From NCBI RefSeq assembly GCF_900188115.1, contig NZ_FZNW01000001.1, positions 248,001 through 312,000 of the forward strand: DNA of 64,000 nucleotides, read 5' to 3'. The notes below the pieces were generated by a model, which saw nothing but the letters and a program-made list of their open reading frames with translations, ran no database searches and had not been told where the DNA came from. Of the stretch, positions 22,688 through 31,024 are shown in pieces. This DNA comes from Haloechinothrix alba. Lineage in GTDB: Bacteria > Actinomycetota > Actinomycetes > Mycobacteriales > Pseudonocardiaceae. Position numbers and translations under genes: made by a program. Position 1 is the stretch's first letter. The number at the start of each line of letters is the position of its first letter.

Positions 22688-24745
22688 CACCGGGTGCGGG
22701 TGACCCAGCTCGGACAGCCACCGGCGGAACAGGCGGTGCAGCGCCTCGGAGCCGACCAGCTCGCCGTGTTCACCGAACTCCTTGGGGTACAGCAGGAAAC
22801 CGTGGTTCTGCTGCCCGCCGAGACCGCCGTGCGATCCCACGTGCGGTTCGAACGGCGATGCGTTGTCGGTCTCCGGATCGTAGCGACTGTTGATCATGAT
22901 GTCGGCGCAGTGCGGGAAGGTGTCCATGCGCCGCACCAGCTCGGCCGCGTGTGGCCCGTAGTCGGCCAGCGGGTCCGCACCGATGACGACGCCGCTGGCC
23001 AGGCGATGGACACCGTCCCTGCCGAGCACGACGGGGCCGAGCTCCGAGCTGTGTACCAGCAGGAACCCGATGCCCGGATGATCGACGAGGGTGGGAAGCA
23101 GCCGGGGGTAGTGCCGCTCGACGGTCTCCAGGTCCACACGCCCCTCGTGCCCGGTGAAGGACACGAGGGCAAGGTGCCCGGACGCGAGCGTCAGCACATC
23201 GTACGAGCTGCTCCCCGCACCTTCCGCGTCTATTGTGGACTCCAGCCGGTCGACCCTGGAGCGCAGGCGGCGCGCGACGAAGCCGTCATGGGTGGCGGCC
23301 TCGGCGACAGCGGCGCCGACCTGCCACCCCTCGGCGCTCATCCGCGAGTCCTGCTCCCGGACACGTCCGCCGTCCTCGCTGTCGCACAACCGCGCGACCA
23401 AGGCGGCGATCGGCTCGCCGAATCGACCGGCGAATGCCCAGCCCTGGGTCTGTCCGTGATCGGACAGCAGCACGATGCGGTAGTCCCGTGGCGCGAGCTC
23501 GGCCGCGCGCCAGAGCCTGCCGATCTGCTGGTCGATCGCGCGCAACGTGGCCAGGGTGTCGAAACGCTCGATCCCGGAATGGTGCGCGACCTCGTCGTAG
23601 CCGACGAAGTCGGCGTACACGACGGACCTTCCGGCGAGGATGTCCTCCAGAACCGCGAAGGCGACCACATCGCGCGAGAGCACGGTGATGCTGGCGCGCT
23701 TGAACGGGTACAACCCGCCCCTGTCCACCCGGGGTCGCACGTTCGCCCTGCGCTGCCCTGCCGCGGCCATGACCTCGCGGCAGACCTCGGCGGCGGCGGA
23801 AGCCACGGTACGTACCGCGTTGAGGGGATTGGCGAAGTAGGTGTAGTACCCGGCCCCGATCCGGTCGGTGCCCGCGCGGCGCAGCCCTTTCGGCAGCAGC
23901 AGCGCCACCGAGCTCATGGTGAGGCTGGCACGGGAGGCGTCACCGGTGAACATGTTCCCGCGGCTGGCGCCGTCCACGGCCAGCAGGCCGCGCCCGTCGG
24001 AGTTGCGGCGCTCGATCTCGGTGGCGGCGCGGGGGCTCGAGCAGGTCATCACCCTGCCGCTGTCCTTCTCGTACCAGCGGTAACCGGGGATGTCGTGACT
24101 GGACCCGTGCAGGATGCCGCACATGCTCGCGCCGGTCTGCGCGCTCCAGTCGGTGTGCCACGAGGTCAACGTGTGGCTGCCCTCGTCCAACCACTGCGCG
24201 AGGGTGGGCATGTTGCCGTCCCGGATGGCTCGCCGCGCCACCTGGTAGCTCAGCCCGTCGACCTGCAGGAACAGCATGCCGGGCGGCGCGTCGCTGCCGA
24301 CTGGACGGGACCGCTTGCTGCGCCATGCCGCGCGGCGGAAGAAGATCTCGTCCTCGTCGATGGCGAGCAGGCTGCTGACCGCCCCTCCCACCGCGGATAT
24401 GGCGATGACCACGATCAGCGCGGTGTGCAGGTCGTCGATGTGCACACCGGGCACGGCGTAGAAGGCGACCAGTGTCGCCGCGCCGAGCAGCAGGAAGCCG
24501 GCCAGCCCGAGGGTATGGAACACCACAGGAAGGGCCACCCGCATCACGACGGGCCACACCCCGGCCACGAGCACGCCGAGCAGCAGCGCGCTCACCGTCG
24601 GCTGCCACCACTGGTCCATCGCGAAGCCAGGCAGCAGTGCCTGCAGCACGTACAGTGCGCCGGTGACCGCCAGCCAGACCAGCAGCGCGCGGGTCAGCGA
24701 ACGCCCGCCGCGGATGAGCCTGCCCCGTGTCCCGCGGGTGTTCAT
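22658..24745 (-). CDS. Membrane alkaline-phosphatase-superfamily phosphodiesterase
   Basis: The 695-residue protein has four N-terminal hydrophobic helices resembling the phage-holin-4 superfamily-like region, then an extracytoplasmic or cytoplasmic type I phosphodiesterase domain from about residue 165. Visible metal and catalytic features are MLFLQVDGLSY, HTDWSAQTGAS with its nucleophile Ser/Thr region, VVYADFVGYDEVAHHSG and VLLSDHGQTQG, plus HVGSHGGLGGQQN near the end. Enzymes of this fold hydrolyse phosphodiesters or transfer phospho-alcohols in envelope polymers. ATG 24745 follows GGGAGGT. The C-terminal tail is encoded by an intergenic repeat. Substrate unknown. Confidence 0.83.
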   Translation of the reverse strand: MNTRGTRGRLIRGGRSLTRALLVWLAVTGALYVLQALLPGFAMDQWWQPTVSALLLGVLVAGVWPVVMRVALPVVFHTLGLAGFLLLGAATLVAFYAVPGVHIDDLHTALIVVIAISAVGGAVSSLLAIDEDEIFFRRAAWRSKRSRPVGSDAPPGMLFLQVDGLSYQVARRAIRDGNMPTLAQWLDEGSHTLTSWHTDWSAQTGASMCGILHGSSHDIPGYRWYEKDSGRVMTCSSPRAATEIERRNSDGRGLLAVDGASRGNMFTGDASRASLTMSSVALLLPKGLRRAGTDRIGAGYYTYFANPLNAVRTVASAAAEVCREVMAAAGQRRANVRPRVDRGGLYPFKRASITVLSRDVVAFAVLEDILAGRSVVYADFVGYDEVAHHSGIERFDTLATLRAIDQQIGRLWRAAELAPRDYRIVLLSDHGQTQGWAFAGRFGEPIAALVARLCDSEDGGRVREQDSRMSAEGWQVGAAVAEAATHDGFVARRLRSRVDRLESTIDAEGAGSSSYDVLTLASGHLALVSFTGHEGRVDLETVERHYPRLLPTLVDHPGIGFLLVHSSELGPVVLGRDGVHRLASGVVIGADPLADYGPHAAELVRRMDTFPHCADIMINSRYDPETDNASPFEPHVGSHGGLGGQQNHGFLLYPKEFGEHGELVGSEALHRLFRRWLSELGHPHPVKEPNVTLEL

Positions 24746-24887
24746 CCGGTACCTCCCGCCTCTCGGGTAGCCGGTCGCGATGCCTGCTTTCCGGGTTGGC
24801 GCCTCCGGGCGCGGCGAGCTCCGGCCGCACGGCGAGGCCTGCGGTGCGCGTGATCCGGGCCGTGCCACGGAACCTCGCGCGCCCGCC

Positions 24888-25364
24888 TCATTCCTCGACG
24901 CCGGGAAGGTAGGAGTTCATCCTCCGTACCAGGTGTGCCAGCTCGGGCACCTCGATCACCTCGCGTCCGGCCGCGGCCAGCAGCTCGGCACCCTCGCAGT
25001 CGACGAACACGTTCGGCTCCCGCCAGGCGAACACGACGCGGGGGATCCCGGCGTCGAGTATGAGCCGTGTGCAGCTGGTCGGGCGCGAGGCACGGGTGCT
25101 GCAGGGCTCGAGCGAGCTGTAGATGGTCGCCCCGCCCAGCCGGGCGCCGGTTGCGGGGAGCTTGGCCAGCGCTGACTCCTCCGCGTGGTTGTGCGCGTCC
25201 CCTTCGCGGGAGTGGCCGGTGGCGAGTACCTCGCCTCCGGCGTCCGCGATGATGCAGCCCACCGAGAACGTCGTTCCGGGTGGGCAGCGCTGCGCCAGCT
25301 CGATGGCCCGGCGTAGCAGCGCGAGGTCGGCCTCGGTAGCGGTACGCGCGGTGTGCTCAGTCAT
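24888..25364 (-). CDS. RibD-like cytidine/deoxycytidylate deaminase-fold protein
   Basis: The 158-residue protein has a zinc deaminase site: HAEESAL near residue 60 (zinc ligand H and catalytic E) and PCSTRASRPTSC near residue 87. The longer PC...C spacing resembles the pyrimidine deaminase domain of riboflavin enzyme RibD/RibG rather than cytidine deaminases. RibD deaminates 2,5-diamino-6-ribosylamino-pyrimidinone phosphate. Its start overlaps by eight bases the end of a RibD reductase-like gene, so the bifunctional RibD is split here into two coupled genes. It may act on a related pyrimidine. Confidence 0.83.
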   Translation of the reverse strand: MTEHTARTATEADLALLRRAIELAQRCPPGTTFSVGCIIADAGGEVLATGHSREGDAHNHAEESALAKLPATGARLGGATIYSSLEPCSTRASRPTSCTRLILDAGIPRVVFAWREPNVFVDCEGAELLAAAGREVIEVPELAHLVRRMNSYLPGVEE

Positions 25365-26037
25365 CGTCTCGCCCGATCACATAACGCAGGAGCACGACAT
25401 CTCCCATTGTCCTCGTCTCGGCCAGCCGTAGCAGGCCCGCGGTTGCGGGGCCCGGGTGCGGCAGGCGCGGCGCCTCGGGATCGCCGAGGAACACCGGCGC
25501 GTACACCAGGTGCAGCTCGTCGGCGGCTCCGGCGTCGAGGAACTGGGTGAGTATCCGTGTGCCGCCCTCCACGAGTAGCCGCTCGATCCCGCGCGCGGAC
25601 AGATCCGCGAGGACCAGGGACAGGTCGACGGGCTCGCCTGCCTCGACAACGGTGGCCAGCCCGTCCAGCGTGTCACGCAGGCGGTCGGCCGCCGGTCCCG
25701 CGGCGGTGTAGACGAGCTTGTCGCAGGTGCCGGTGGTGAAGAACCGGGCTGTGGGGTCGAGGTCGCCACGGCTGGTGACGGCCACCTTGGTGGGGTTCTC
25801 CTTGCGTCCCGCCTCCAGCCGCGACTGCCTGCGCTGCGGGGAGCGCACAAGGAGCCGCGGGTCGTCGCTGCGAACCGTGTGCGCGCCCACCAGGATGGCG
25901 TCAGCCTCCGCGCGGACTCCGTCGACCCGGTCGAGGTCCTCCTCATTGGACAGAACGAGGCGCGTGTCGCCTGCGTCGTCGATGTAGCCGTCCAGCGAGG
26001 AGGCGACCGAGAGCACGACGTACGGGCGGGGGCTCAT
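25357..26037 (-). CDS. RibD C-terminal/dihydrofolate-reductase-like reductase
   Basis: The 226-residue reductase matches the RibD_C family. It opens RPYVVLSVASSLDGYID, has DAILVGAHTVRSDDPRLLVR near residue 50 (NADPH and substrate site) and ends with RLLVEGGTRILTQFLDAGAADELHLVYAPVFLGD. The family reduces the ribosylamino side chain with NADPH in riboflavin synthesis. AAGGAGG lies ten bases before ATG 26037. It overlaps the downstream deaminase gene and follows two TenA-type genes with a 50-base gap, so all four are probably one operon. A salvage or secondary pathway is more likely than the main riboflavin route, since no ribA, ribB, ribE or ribH is nearby. Confidence 0.85.
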   Translation of the reverse strand: MSPRPYVVLSVASSLDGYIDDAGDTRLVLSNEEDLDRVDGVRAEADAILVGAHTVRSDDPRLLVRSPQRRQSRLEAGRKENPTKVAVTSRGDLDPTARFFTTGTCDKLVYTAAGPAADRLRDTLDGLATVVEAGEPVDLSLVLADLSARGIERLLVEGGTRILTQFLDAGAADELHLVYAPVFLGDPEAPRLPHPGPATAGLLRLAETRTMGDVVLLRYVIGRDDD

Positions 26038-26087
26038 GAGGGGTGGATCCTCCTTCCGGGGCGGCCACGAGCCCGAGCCTACGCCCC

Positions 26088-26765
26088 TCAGCCGTCCGGG
26101 CCCGGCCACTGTTCGCGTGACCAGGCCATTTCCCAGAAGGCCAGCTCGTACCGGCTGCTGCTGAGGAAGACGTCCCGGACGCGGTTACGACCGGACTCCG
26201 GCAGCTCCGCGCCGATGCGGTCGGTCAGTGTACGCAGCCAGTCCACCAGCTCGGTGAACTCGGAGGACGCGTACATCTCGATCCAGCGAGCGTAGTCGCC
26301 GTCGTCGGGAGCACCACGCTCGGCGAGGCCCCTGCCGATCTCGCTGAACCCCCACATGCACGGCAGCAGAGCGGCCAGCAGGTCGGCGAAGTCGCCGATG
26401 GTGGCGGTCCGCAGCATGAAGTCGGTGTACCCGCGCGTGGTGGGGGCCATCCGCTCGCGTTCCAGCTTGGCCGGGTCGATACCGATGTCGGTGCAGTACG
26501 AGCGGTGCAGCGACATCTCCTGGTGCAGCGTCTCGTGTACGAGGTTGCAGAACTGGCCCATCGTCTCCAGGTCAGGTGCCCGGGCGGTGGCCAGCGCGAG
26601 CAGGCGCGAGAACTCGATGAGGAAGAGGTAGTCCTGGCGGATCCAGAAGCGGAACCGCTCCTTGTCCAGGGTCCCGTCGCCGATGCCCCGCACGAAGGGG
26701 TGGTTGTGCTGGGCCTGCCAGATCTCGTCGGCGCTCGCGCGCAGCTCCTCGCTCAGCCCTGTCAT
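26088..26765 (-). CDS. tenA: TenA family aminopyrimidine aminohydrolase (thiaminase II)
   Basis: The 225-residue all-helical protein of the heme-oxygenase fold starts SEELRASADEIWQAQHNHPFVRGIGDGTLDKERFRF (given as a pattern; typical TenA opening, residues 3-38). It has FRFWIRQDYLFL and LLPCMWGFSEIG near residue 137, where the Cys aligns with the catalytic thiol of TenA_C enzymes. These hydrolyse aminopyrimidines from degraded thiamin for salvage. The start overlaps the stop of a second fold member by ATGA. Together with a RibD-like pair downstream this suggests a pyrimidine or vitamin salvage operon. Confidence 0.88.
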   Translation of the reverse strand: MTGLSEELRASADEIWQAQHNHPFVRGIGDGTLDKERFRFWIRQDYLFLIEFSRLLALATARAPDLETMGQFCNLVHETLHQEMSLHRSYCTDIGIDPAKLERERMAPTTRGYTDFMLRTATIGDFADLLAALLPCMWGFSEIGRGLAERGAPDDGDYARWIEMYASSEFTELVDWLRTLTDRIGAELPESGRNRVRDVFLSSSRYELAFWEMAWSREQWPGPDG

Positions 26766-27454
26766 GGGCCGTCTCCCTTCGGTCGCTCGTTGCAGGCGTC
26801 CCAGAACATCTGCTCGTAGGCCTGCAGCAGGCGGGCTGCCCTGCGTGCGCGCAGCGGGGAGTCACCGCAGGAGAGGCCCTCATCGACCACGGCGAGCGCC
26901 TGTGACTCGAAGTCGGGCGGCGGGGTGGCGAAGAACTCGAAGAACCCGACGACGTCGTCGGGTGCGCTGTAGGACGCGCGCAGCGCGGCCGCGACCTGAG
27001 CGCAGTTCGCGCCCCACGCGGCGAGGTTGGTGAGGAACGCGAGAGCGACTTCGGCACGGCTCCCGTTCAGCGCCAGCCACGAGACGTACGACGGGTATGC
27101 CTGCGCCTCGGGACGCGGCTCGTGCATGCGGAAGTCACCGCTGGTCATCCCGAGCCAGTCCGCGAACGTCCCGAGCTTGCCGAGCGCCGTGCCTTCCCCT
27201 TCCGCCATGGTCAGGAAGAACTCGCCGGCGAGCCCGCTGGAGAACCGGGTGGCCAGCTGCGCGAAGCTCCTGCGATCGCTGGAGACGATCACATGCTGCT
27301 CCCCGGCGAGGGCCCGGAGCTGGTGCTGGGTGATCTCCCCGGCCCGCAAGCGATCGAGGAACGGGTGCTCGCGGATGGCGGCGTCGGACTCGGCGAGCTC
27401 GCGCCGCGCCTCATCGAACAGCTCACGGGCAGTGGTACCAGACGGTTCGCTCAT
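26762..27454 (-). CDS. TenA/heme-oxygenase-fold protein
   Basis: The 230-residue helical protein has the same fold as its neighbour: LRAGEITQHQLRALAGEQHVIV near residue 38 and LAFLTNLAAWGANCAQVAAAL near residue 130, where TenA would have its catalytic Cys region. It lacks the LLPCMWGF signature, so it may be a non-catalytic partner or have another activity, as seen in PqqC-like and TenA_E proteins. ATG 27454 has AAGGAATGGAG upstream. It is the first gene of a four-gene operon; its promoter lies in the short gap before the repeat element now split by an insertion sequence. Confidence 0.78.
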   Translation of the reverse strand: MSEPSGTTARELFDEARRELAESDAAIREHPFLDRLRAGEITQHQLRALAGEQHVIVSSDRRSFAQLATRFSSGLAGEFFLTMAEGEGTALGKLGTFADWLGMTSGDFRMHEPRPEAQAYPSYVSWLALNGSRAEVALAFLTNLAAWGANCAQVAAALRASYSAPDDVVGFFEFFATPPPDFESQALAVVDEGLSCGDSPLRARRAARLLQAYEQMFWDACNERPKGDGP

Positions 27455-27519
27455 CGCTGCTCCATTCCTTCCGGTGCCTGTGTTCTGTCTACGCGACACA
27501 ACGCGCCCTTCGCGACCCA

Positions 27520-27565
27520 CCCACCCGGTCAGGGTGGGAGCCGAATGTCACGTTCGGCTCCTTCT
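27520..27565. repeat. Intergenic palindromic repeat, family 1, copy C (left part)
   Basis: It holds CCCACCC/GGGTGGG, GGGAGCCGAATGTCACG and TTCGGCTCCTTCT. The GGAGCCGAA/TTCGGCTCC stem is a perfect 9 bp. The right part of the same copy resumes at 29353 after the insertion sequence. Confidence 0.85.
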
Positions 27566-29352
27566 CGGGCTGTTGCGTAATTGCGGCGTGTCCGGCTGAC
27601 GGGGTTTGATCGTTTTGTCAGGCTTGGGGTATGGCGAAGCGGTATCGGCCGGTGGAGCGGGATCAGGGATTCCTGCTGCCGCCGGACATGCGGGATTGGC
27701 TTCCCGCTGACCATCCGGTGTGGCTGTTGGTCACGGTGGTGTCGCAGCATTTGGATACCTCGGCGGTGCACCGGCACCGCAAGGTGGGCGGGGCGGGCCG
27801 GGCCGCGTATGACCCGGACATGCTGTTGACGCTGTTGATTTGGGCGTGGGCGCGGGGTGAGCGGTCGTCGCGGCGGATCGAGCGACTGTGTCAGGAGGAC
27901 GTGTCGTTTCGGGTGATCTGTGCTGGCGACGCGCCCGATCATGTGACGCTGTCGCGGTTTCGCGCGGCGCTGGGCGCGGTGACGGCGGAGCTGTTCGCGC
28001 AGGTCCTGCGGCTGTGCGCGCGGCTGGGGATGGGCCGGCTGGATACCATCGCGTTGGACGGGGTGAAGATCGCGGCGAACGCGTCGGCCACGGCGAGCCG
28101 CGACGTCGACGGGCTGCGTCGGCTGGCGGAGCGGATCGTGGACGAGCACGCCACGACCGACGAGGCCGAGGACGCGCTGTGCGGGCCGTGCCGCGGGGAC
28201 GAGGTGCCCGCCGAGGCGGCTCACCCCCGCACACGCCCGGAGCGGATCCGCGCGGCACTGAGCGAGCTGCAGGCCGAGGAGGCCGCCGTGGAGGAGGCCC
28301 GCCGGCAACGCGAGGAGCGGGTGGCCGCCGATCCTCGGGTCGATGCCGACGCTGACGGTCCCACCCCGACCGGGCGGGTTCCTGAGCAGATCGAGGTGGC
28401 CGCCGCGGAGCGGGAGTTGGCCCGCGCGGTCACCGACCAGCAGGCCAAGATCGAGTCGTATCCGCAGCGGGCGGCCGAGGCCGAGGCGGCCGGTCGCCCG
28501 ACCCCGTTGAAGCCGCCGACGCCGGTGGAGCAGCACTACCGGGTCCGCAAGGGCCGAGCCCGGTTGGCCAAGGCGCTGCAGCGGCAGGGGCGCCGAGCCG
28601 AACAGCAGCAGGCCGGCACCGGGCCCGCCGCGCGCAAGCCGAAGCGCAACATCACCGACCCGGACTCGCGGCTGCTACCGGTGCGCGGCGGTGGCTGGGT
28701 TCAGGGCTACAACTGTCAGGCCGTCACCAGCGCCGACGGGCTGATCGTGGCCACCTCGGTGACCAACAACCCCGCCGATGTCGTCCAGTTCGAACCGATG
28801 ATGCGGGCGGCCGAAGCCGCCGCCACGGTGATCAGCCACGCACGCCGCGAGCCCGGCACCGTCAATCGTGACCAAGCCGACGGCGGAATCGGGGTGCTGC
28901 TGGCCGACGCCGGCTACTTCTCCGAACACAACCTCACCACCGAGGGACCGGACCGGCTCATCGCGCTGGGCACGGCCCGCGACACCGAACGCGCCGCCCG
29001 CACCGGCCCGACACACGGGCCACCGCCGGACGAGGCCACCCCGCAACAGACGATGCAGCACCAGCTACGCACCCAAAAAGGCATCGCCACCTACCGCAAG
29101 CGCAGCCACATCGCCGAAACCCCCTTCGGGCACGCCAAGCACAACCTCCGATTCCGGCAATTCAGCCAACGAGGCATCACCGCCGTCAGCGGTGAATGGA
29201 CCTTCCACGCAACCGTCCACAACATCAGCAAGATCTTCCGCCAAGGCCACACCCTGCCCGCCAGCTAAAGCCCAGACCCGCCCCCAGCAACCACAGACCA
29301 GGCCACCAACCAAACCAGCCACCCACCCACCAACCGATTACGCAACAGCCCG
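27566..29352 (+). mobile_element. Complete IS1182-type insertion sequence, 1,787 bp
   Basis: The ends are perfect 16-bp inverted repeats (27566-27581 and 29337-29352; CGGGCTGTTGCGTAAT on the left), flanked on both sides by TTCT (27562-27565 and 29353-29356). One full-length transposase gene fills it. Joining the flanks rebuilds a normal copy of the family 1 palindrome, so the empty site can be read from copies A and B. The intact ends and gene suggest a recent arrival. Confidence 0.95.
27631..29268 (+). CDS. IS1182-family DDE transposase
   Basis: The 545-residue transposase is intact. Residues 1-115 form the DUF772-type N-terminal region (FLLPPDMRDWLPADHPVW, MLLTLLIWAWARGERSSRRIE). The DDE catalytic residues are probably Asp143 (TIALDGVKIAAN), Asp426 (VLLADAGYFSEHN) and Glu496 (HIAETPFGHAKHN). 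A long charged helical insertion (about residues 180-330) lies between the first two. It cuts and joins DNA at the 16-bp ends of the element. ATG 27631 is 65 bases inside the left end. Codon use is GC-rich like the host, so the donor was probably another actinobacterium. Confidence 0.95.
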   Translation: MAKRYRPVERDQGFLLPPDMRDWLPADHPVWLLVTVVSQHLDTSAVHRHRKVGGAGRAAYDPDMLLTLLIWAWARGERSSRRIERLCQEDVSFRVICAGDAPDHVTLSRFRAALGAVTAELFAQVLRLCARLGMGRLDTIALDGVKIAANASATASRDVDGLRRLAERIVDEHATTDEAEDALCGPCRGDEVPAEAAHPRTRPERIRAALSELQAEEAAVEEARRQREERVAADPRVDADADGPTPTGRVPEQIEVAAAERELARAVTDQQAKIESYPQRAAEAEAAGRPTPLKPPTPVEQHYRVRKGRARLAKALQRQGRRAEQQQAGTGPAARKPKRNITDPDSRLLPVRGGGWVQGYNCQAVTSADGLIVATSVTNNPADVVQFEPMMRAAEAAATVISHARREPGTVNRDQADGGIGVLLADAGYFSEHNLTTEGPDRLIALGTARDTERAARTGPTHGPPPDEATPQQTMQHQLRTQKGIATYRKRSHIAETPFGHAKHNLRFRQFSQRGITAVSGEWTFHATVHNISKIFRQGHTLPAS

Positions 29353-29383
29353 TTCTATGGAACCAATGTCACCTTCGGCTCCC
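29353..29383. repeat. Intergenic palindromic repeat, family 1, copy C (right part)
   Basis: It begins with the duplicated TTCT and continues ATGGAACCAATGTCACCTTC and GGCTCCC, matching the right halves of copies A and B. Confidence 0.85.
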
Positions 29384-29468
29384 TCACCGATTCACCGCAA
29401 CGGCGGTAAGGACGGGCTCGGACCCCCGACCGTGACCTCCCGGTGAGCCGGGCCGATAGCCTCGAGGT

Positions 29469-30110
29469 GTGAATGCAGTCCCTCCCGGCGACGCGCCGAC
29501 CCCGGCTCCGCAGGTCCTGCGACCGAGGCGGTACTGGTACATCGTCGCCGCAGGTCTTCTCGTCATAGGGCTCGTCGCCGGCGGCACGCTCGGTTGGCGT
29601 GCCAACGCTGCCTACCCGTCGGTCGAGGGAGAGGTCGCCTCCGGCGAGACGGAGCAGGTGGAATTCGACCGAGCGGGCATGACGATCTACACCGATCGAG
29701 CGTTCCTGGACGGTGGCTGCGAGGTCGAGGACCCGGACGGGCAGGAAGTCCCGCTGGATCCTGTCGCCAGTACCGAGACGGTGACGTTCAACGACACGGA
29801 GTGGCAGGTCGTCCTGCGCAGCAGCGCGAGCGTCCCGGCGGGGGAGTATTCGGTCTCGTGCACCTCGGACAGCGATGCGGTGTTCGGTGTCGGACCGGAC
29901 GCCTCGGTGTTCACCGCCGAGGCTCTGGTGTTCGGGGCCGTCAGCTCGGCGGGCCTCGGCGCGTTCCTGGCGGGGATGACCACGTTGCTGGTGTATCTCC
30001 GGAGACGGGCCGCTCGCAGGGCTTCGGAGAGGAACGCCGCGGACGGGTCCGGTGACGAACCGGACGACGACGCCGGGCTGGGGCAGCACGGACCGTCACC
30101 CGGCCCCTGA
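29469..30110 (+). CDS. Two-helix membrane protein of unknown function
   Basis: The 213-residue protein has one helix near residues 22-42 (WYIVAAGLLVIGLVAGGTL) and another near residues 155-178 (AVSSAGLGAFLAGMTTLLVYL). Between them lies an extracytoplasmic beta-rich domain of about 110 residues with Cys pairs (GGCEVED, YSVSCTSD). Both ends are cytoplasmic, and the C-terminal tail is acidic. GTG 29469 is the start; there is no clear ribosome site, so the message may be leaderless. It lies just after the repeat split by the insertion sequence, so its promoter may be close to the element. Confidence 0.7.
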   Translation: MNAVPPGDAPTPAPQVLRPRRYWYIVAAGLLVIGLVAGGTLGWRANAAYPSVEGEVASGETEQVEFDRAGMTIYTDRAFLDGGCEVEDPDGQEVPLDPVASTETVTFNDTEWQVVLRSSASVPAGEYSVSCTSDSDAVFGVGPDASVFTAEALVFGAVSSAGLGAFLAGMTTLLVYLRRRAARRASERNAADGSGDEPDDDAGLGQHGPSPGP

Positions 30111-30120
30111 GACGGGATCG

Positions 30121-30504
30121 CTACGACTCCCGCCGGTACAGCTCGTCGAGTTCGCGGTGGGCCGCGACGAAGTGGCCGAGTTCGGCATGGCGATGCCGGA
30201 CGATGGCCACGATCTTGATCACGGACAGGCCGCAGACGAGGAACACGATCACCGTTACGCCGAGCAGCAGCTCGAAGTCGTCGCCGTCCACGGGTCGCTC
30301 ACCGACCACACCGACGAGGTGATGCGCGACGAGGAGGACGGTGACCGCGCCGGACAGCACGGCGAGCGCTACCTGCCGGGAGAGTAGCTTCGCCCACTGC
30401 CGCTTGCGTTCGAGCTTGGCAGCTCGTTTCACCACCGTGGCGCTGCCCCGTAGCTCGTGCGGGGGCGTGCCCCCCTGGACGGGGACCGAGTCGTTGTCCG
30501 GCAC
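30121..30504 (-). CDS. Small two-helix membrane protein
   Basis: The 127-residue protein has a soluble basic N-terminus (VVKRAAKLERKRQWAKLLSR, ending near residue 43), two membrane helices (VALAVLSGAVTVLLVAHHLV and LLLGVTVIVFLVCGLSVIKI) and a basic tail with histidines. GTG 30504 follows AGGAGC. It converges with the gene at 29469 with ten bases between stops. No family recognised. Confidence 0.65.
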   Translation of the reverse strand: MPDNDSVPVQGGTPPHELRGSATVVKRAAKLERKRQWAKLLSRQVALAVLSGAVTVLLVAHHLVGVVGERPVDGDDFELLLGVTVIVFLVCGLSVIKIVAIVRHRHAELGHFVAAHRELDELYRRES

Positions 30505-30719
30505 TGTCGGTGCTCCTGCGCCCGCGGGTGTCGTGGAGTTCCGGTCCTAGCCGCGTTGATCGTCATGTCGTGAGTCCCGAAGCCCTGCCGCGGCGACGGC
30601 GCTCGCGGTCCCGTCCGCCGGGCCATGGCCGTCGCGGCTCCTGGTTCCATCCTCGTGCGTGGACACGCAGCGAGGAGACTACCGCGTCGAACTCAGGGGT
30701 GTGGCGGGATCAGTGCGGA

Positions 30720-30875
30720 TCAGCCCGAGGGGGTGGTGGAGTTCTTCCGGCGCCGGATGCCCTTGCGTGGCTTACGCAAGGCATCGAAGTCGATGGCGAC
30801 CGCGCCGACCGCCATAGCTATCAGGATGGCGATACCGAGTAAAGCCCCCACCCACGTCGCGACAGTGGTGAACAT
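30720..30875 (-). CDS. 51-residue single-helix membrane peptide
   Basis: This short gene (ATG 30875, TGA 30720-30722) is preceded by AGGGAG with seven bases before the start. The product MFTTVATWVGALLGIAILIA and its continuation form one strong membrane helix (about residues 6-28), followed by FDALRKPRKGIRRRKNS, a highly basic cytoplasmic tail. Third-position GC and the positive-inside charge pattern support it as real. It resembles small actinobacterial membrane proteins of unknown role. It lies between two minus-strand genes, 149 bases from the end of the hydrolase gene at 31025. Confidence 0.65.
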   Translation of the reverse strand: MFTTVATWVGALLGIAILIAMAVGAVAIDFDALRKPRKGIRRRKNSTTPSG

Positions 30876-31024
30876 TCATGTGCTCCCTGCGCTTGGGGTA
30901 TGCCAGTCCCAGGTTGACCGCGACGCGTTCGCGGTGCCATAGGCCAACCGGTTGGAACTGTCGCGCTTGCGCCACCCGAACGGAGCAATGACACGGAGGC
31001 AATTTGACCAAACCGCACATTCCG

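Noticed and set aside
22628-24853. 741-codon plus-strand frame opposite the phosphodiesterase
   Set aside because: Shadow of the phosphodiesterase gene; Gln/His/Pro-rich with no recognisable domain.
27455-27565. Thiamin (TPP) riboswitch before the TenA operon
   Set aside because: Looked for the conserved CTGAGA core in the leader and found none; the stretch is short and largely repeat DNA.
27529-28536. 335-codon minus-strand frame inside the insertion sequence
   Set aside because: Lies opposite an intact DDE transposase and crosses the insertion boundary into host repeat DNA; not a real second transposon gene.
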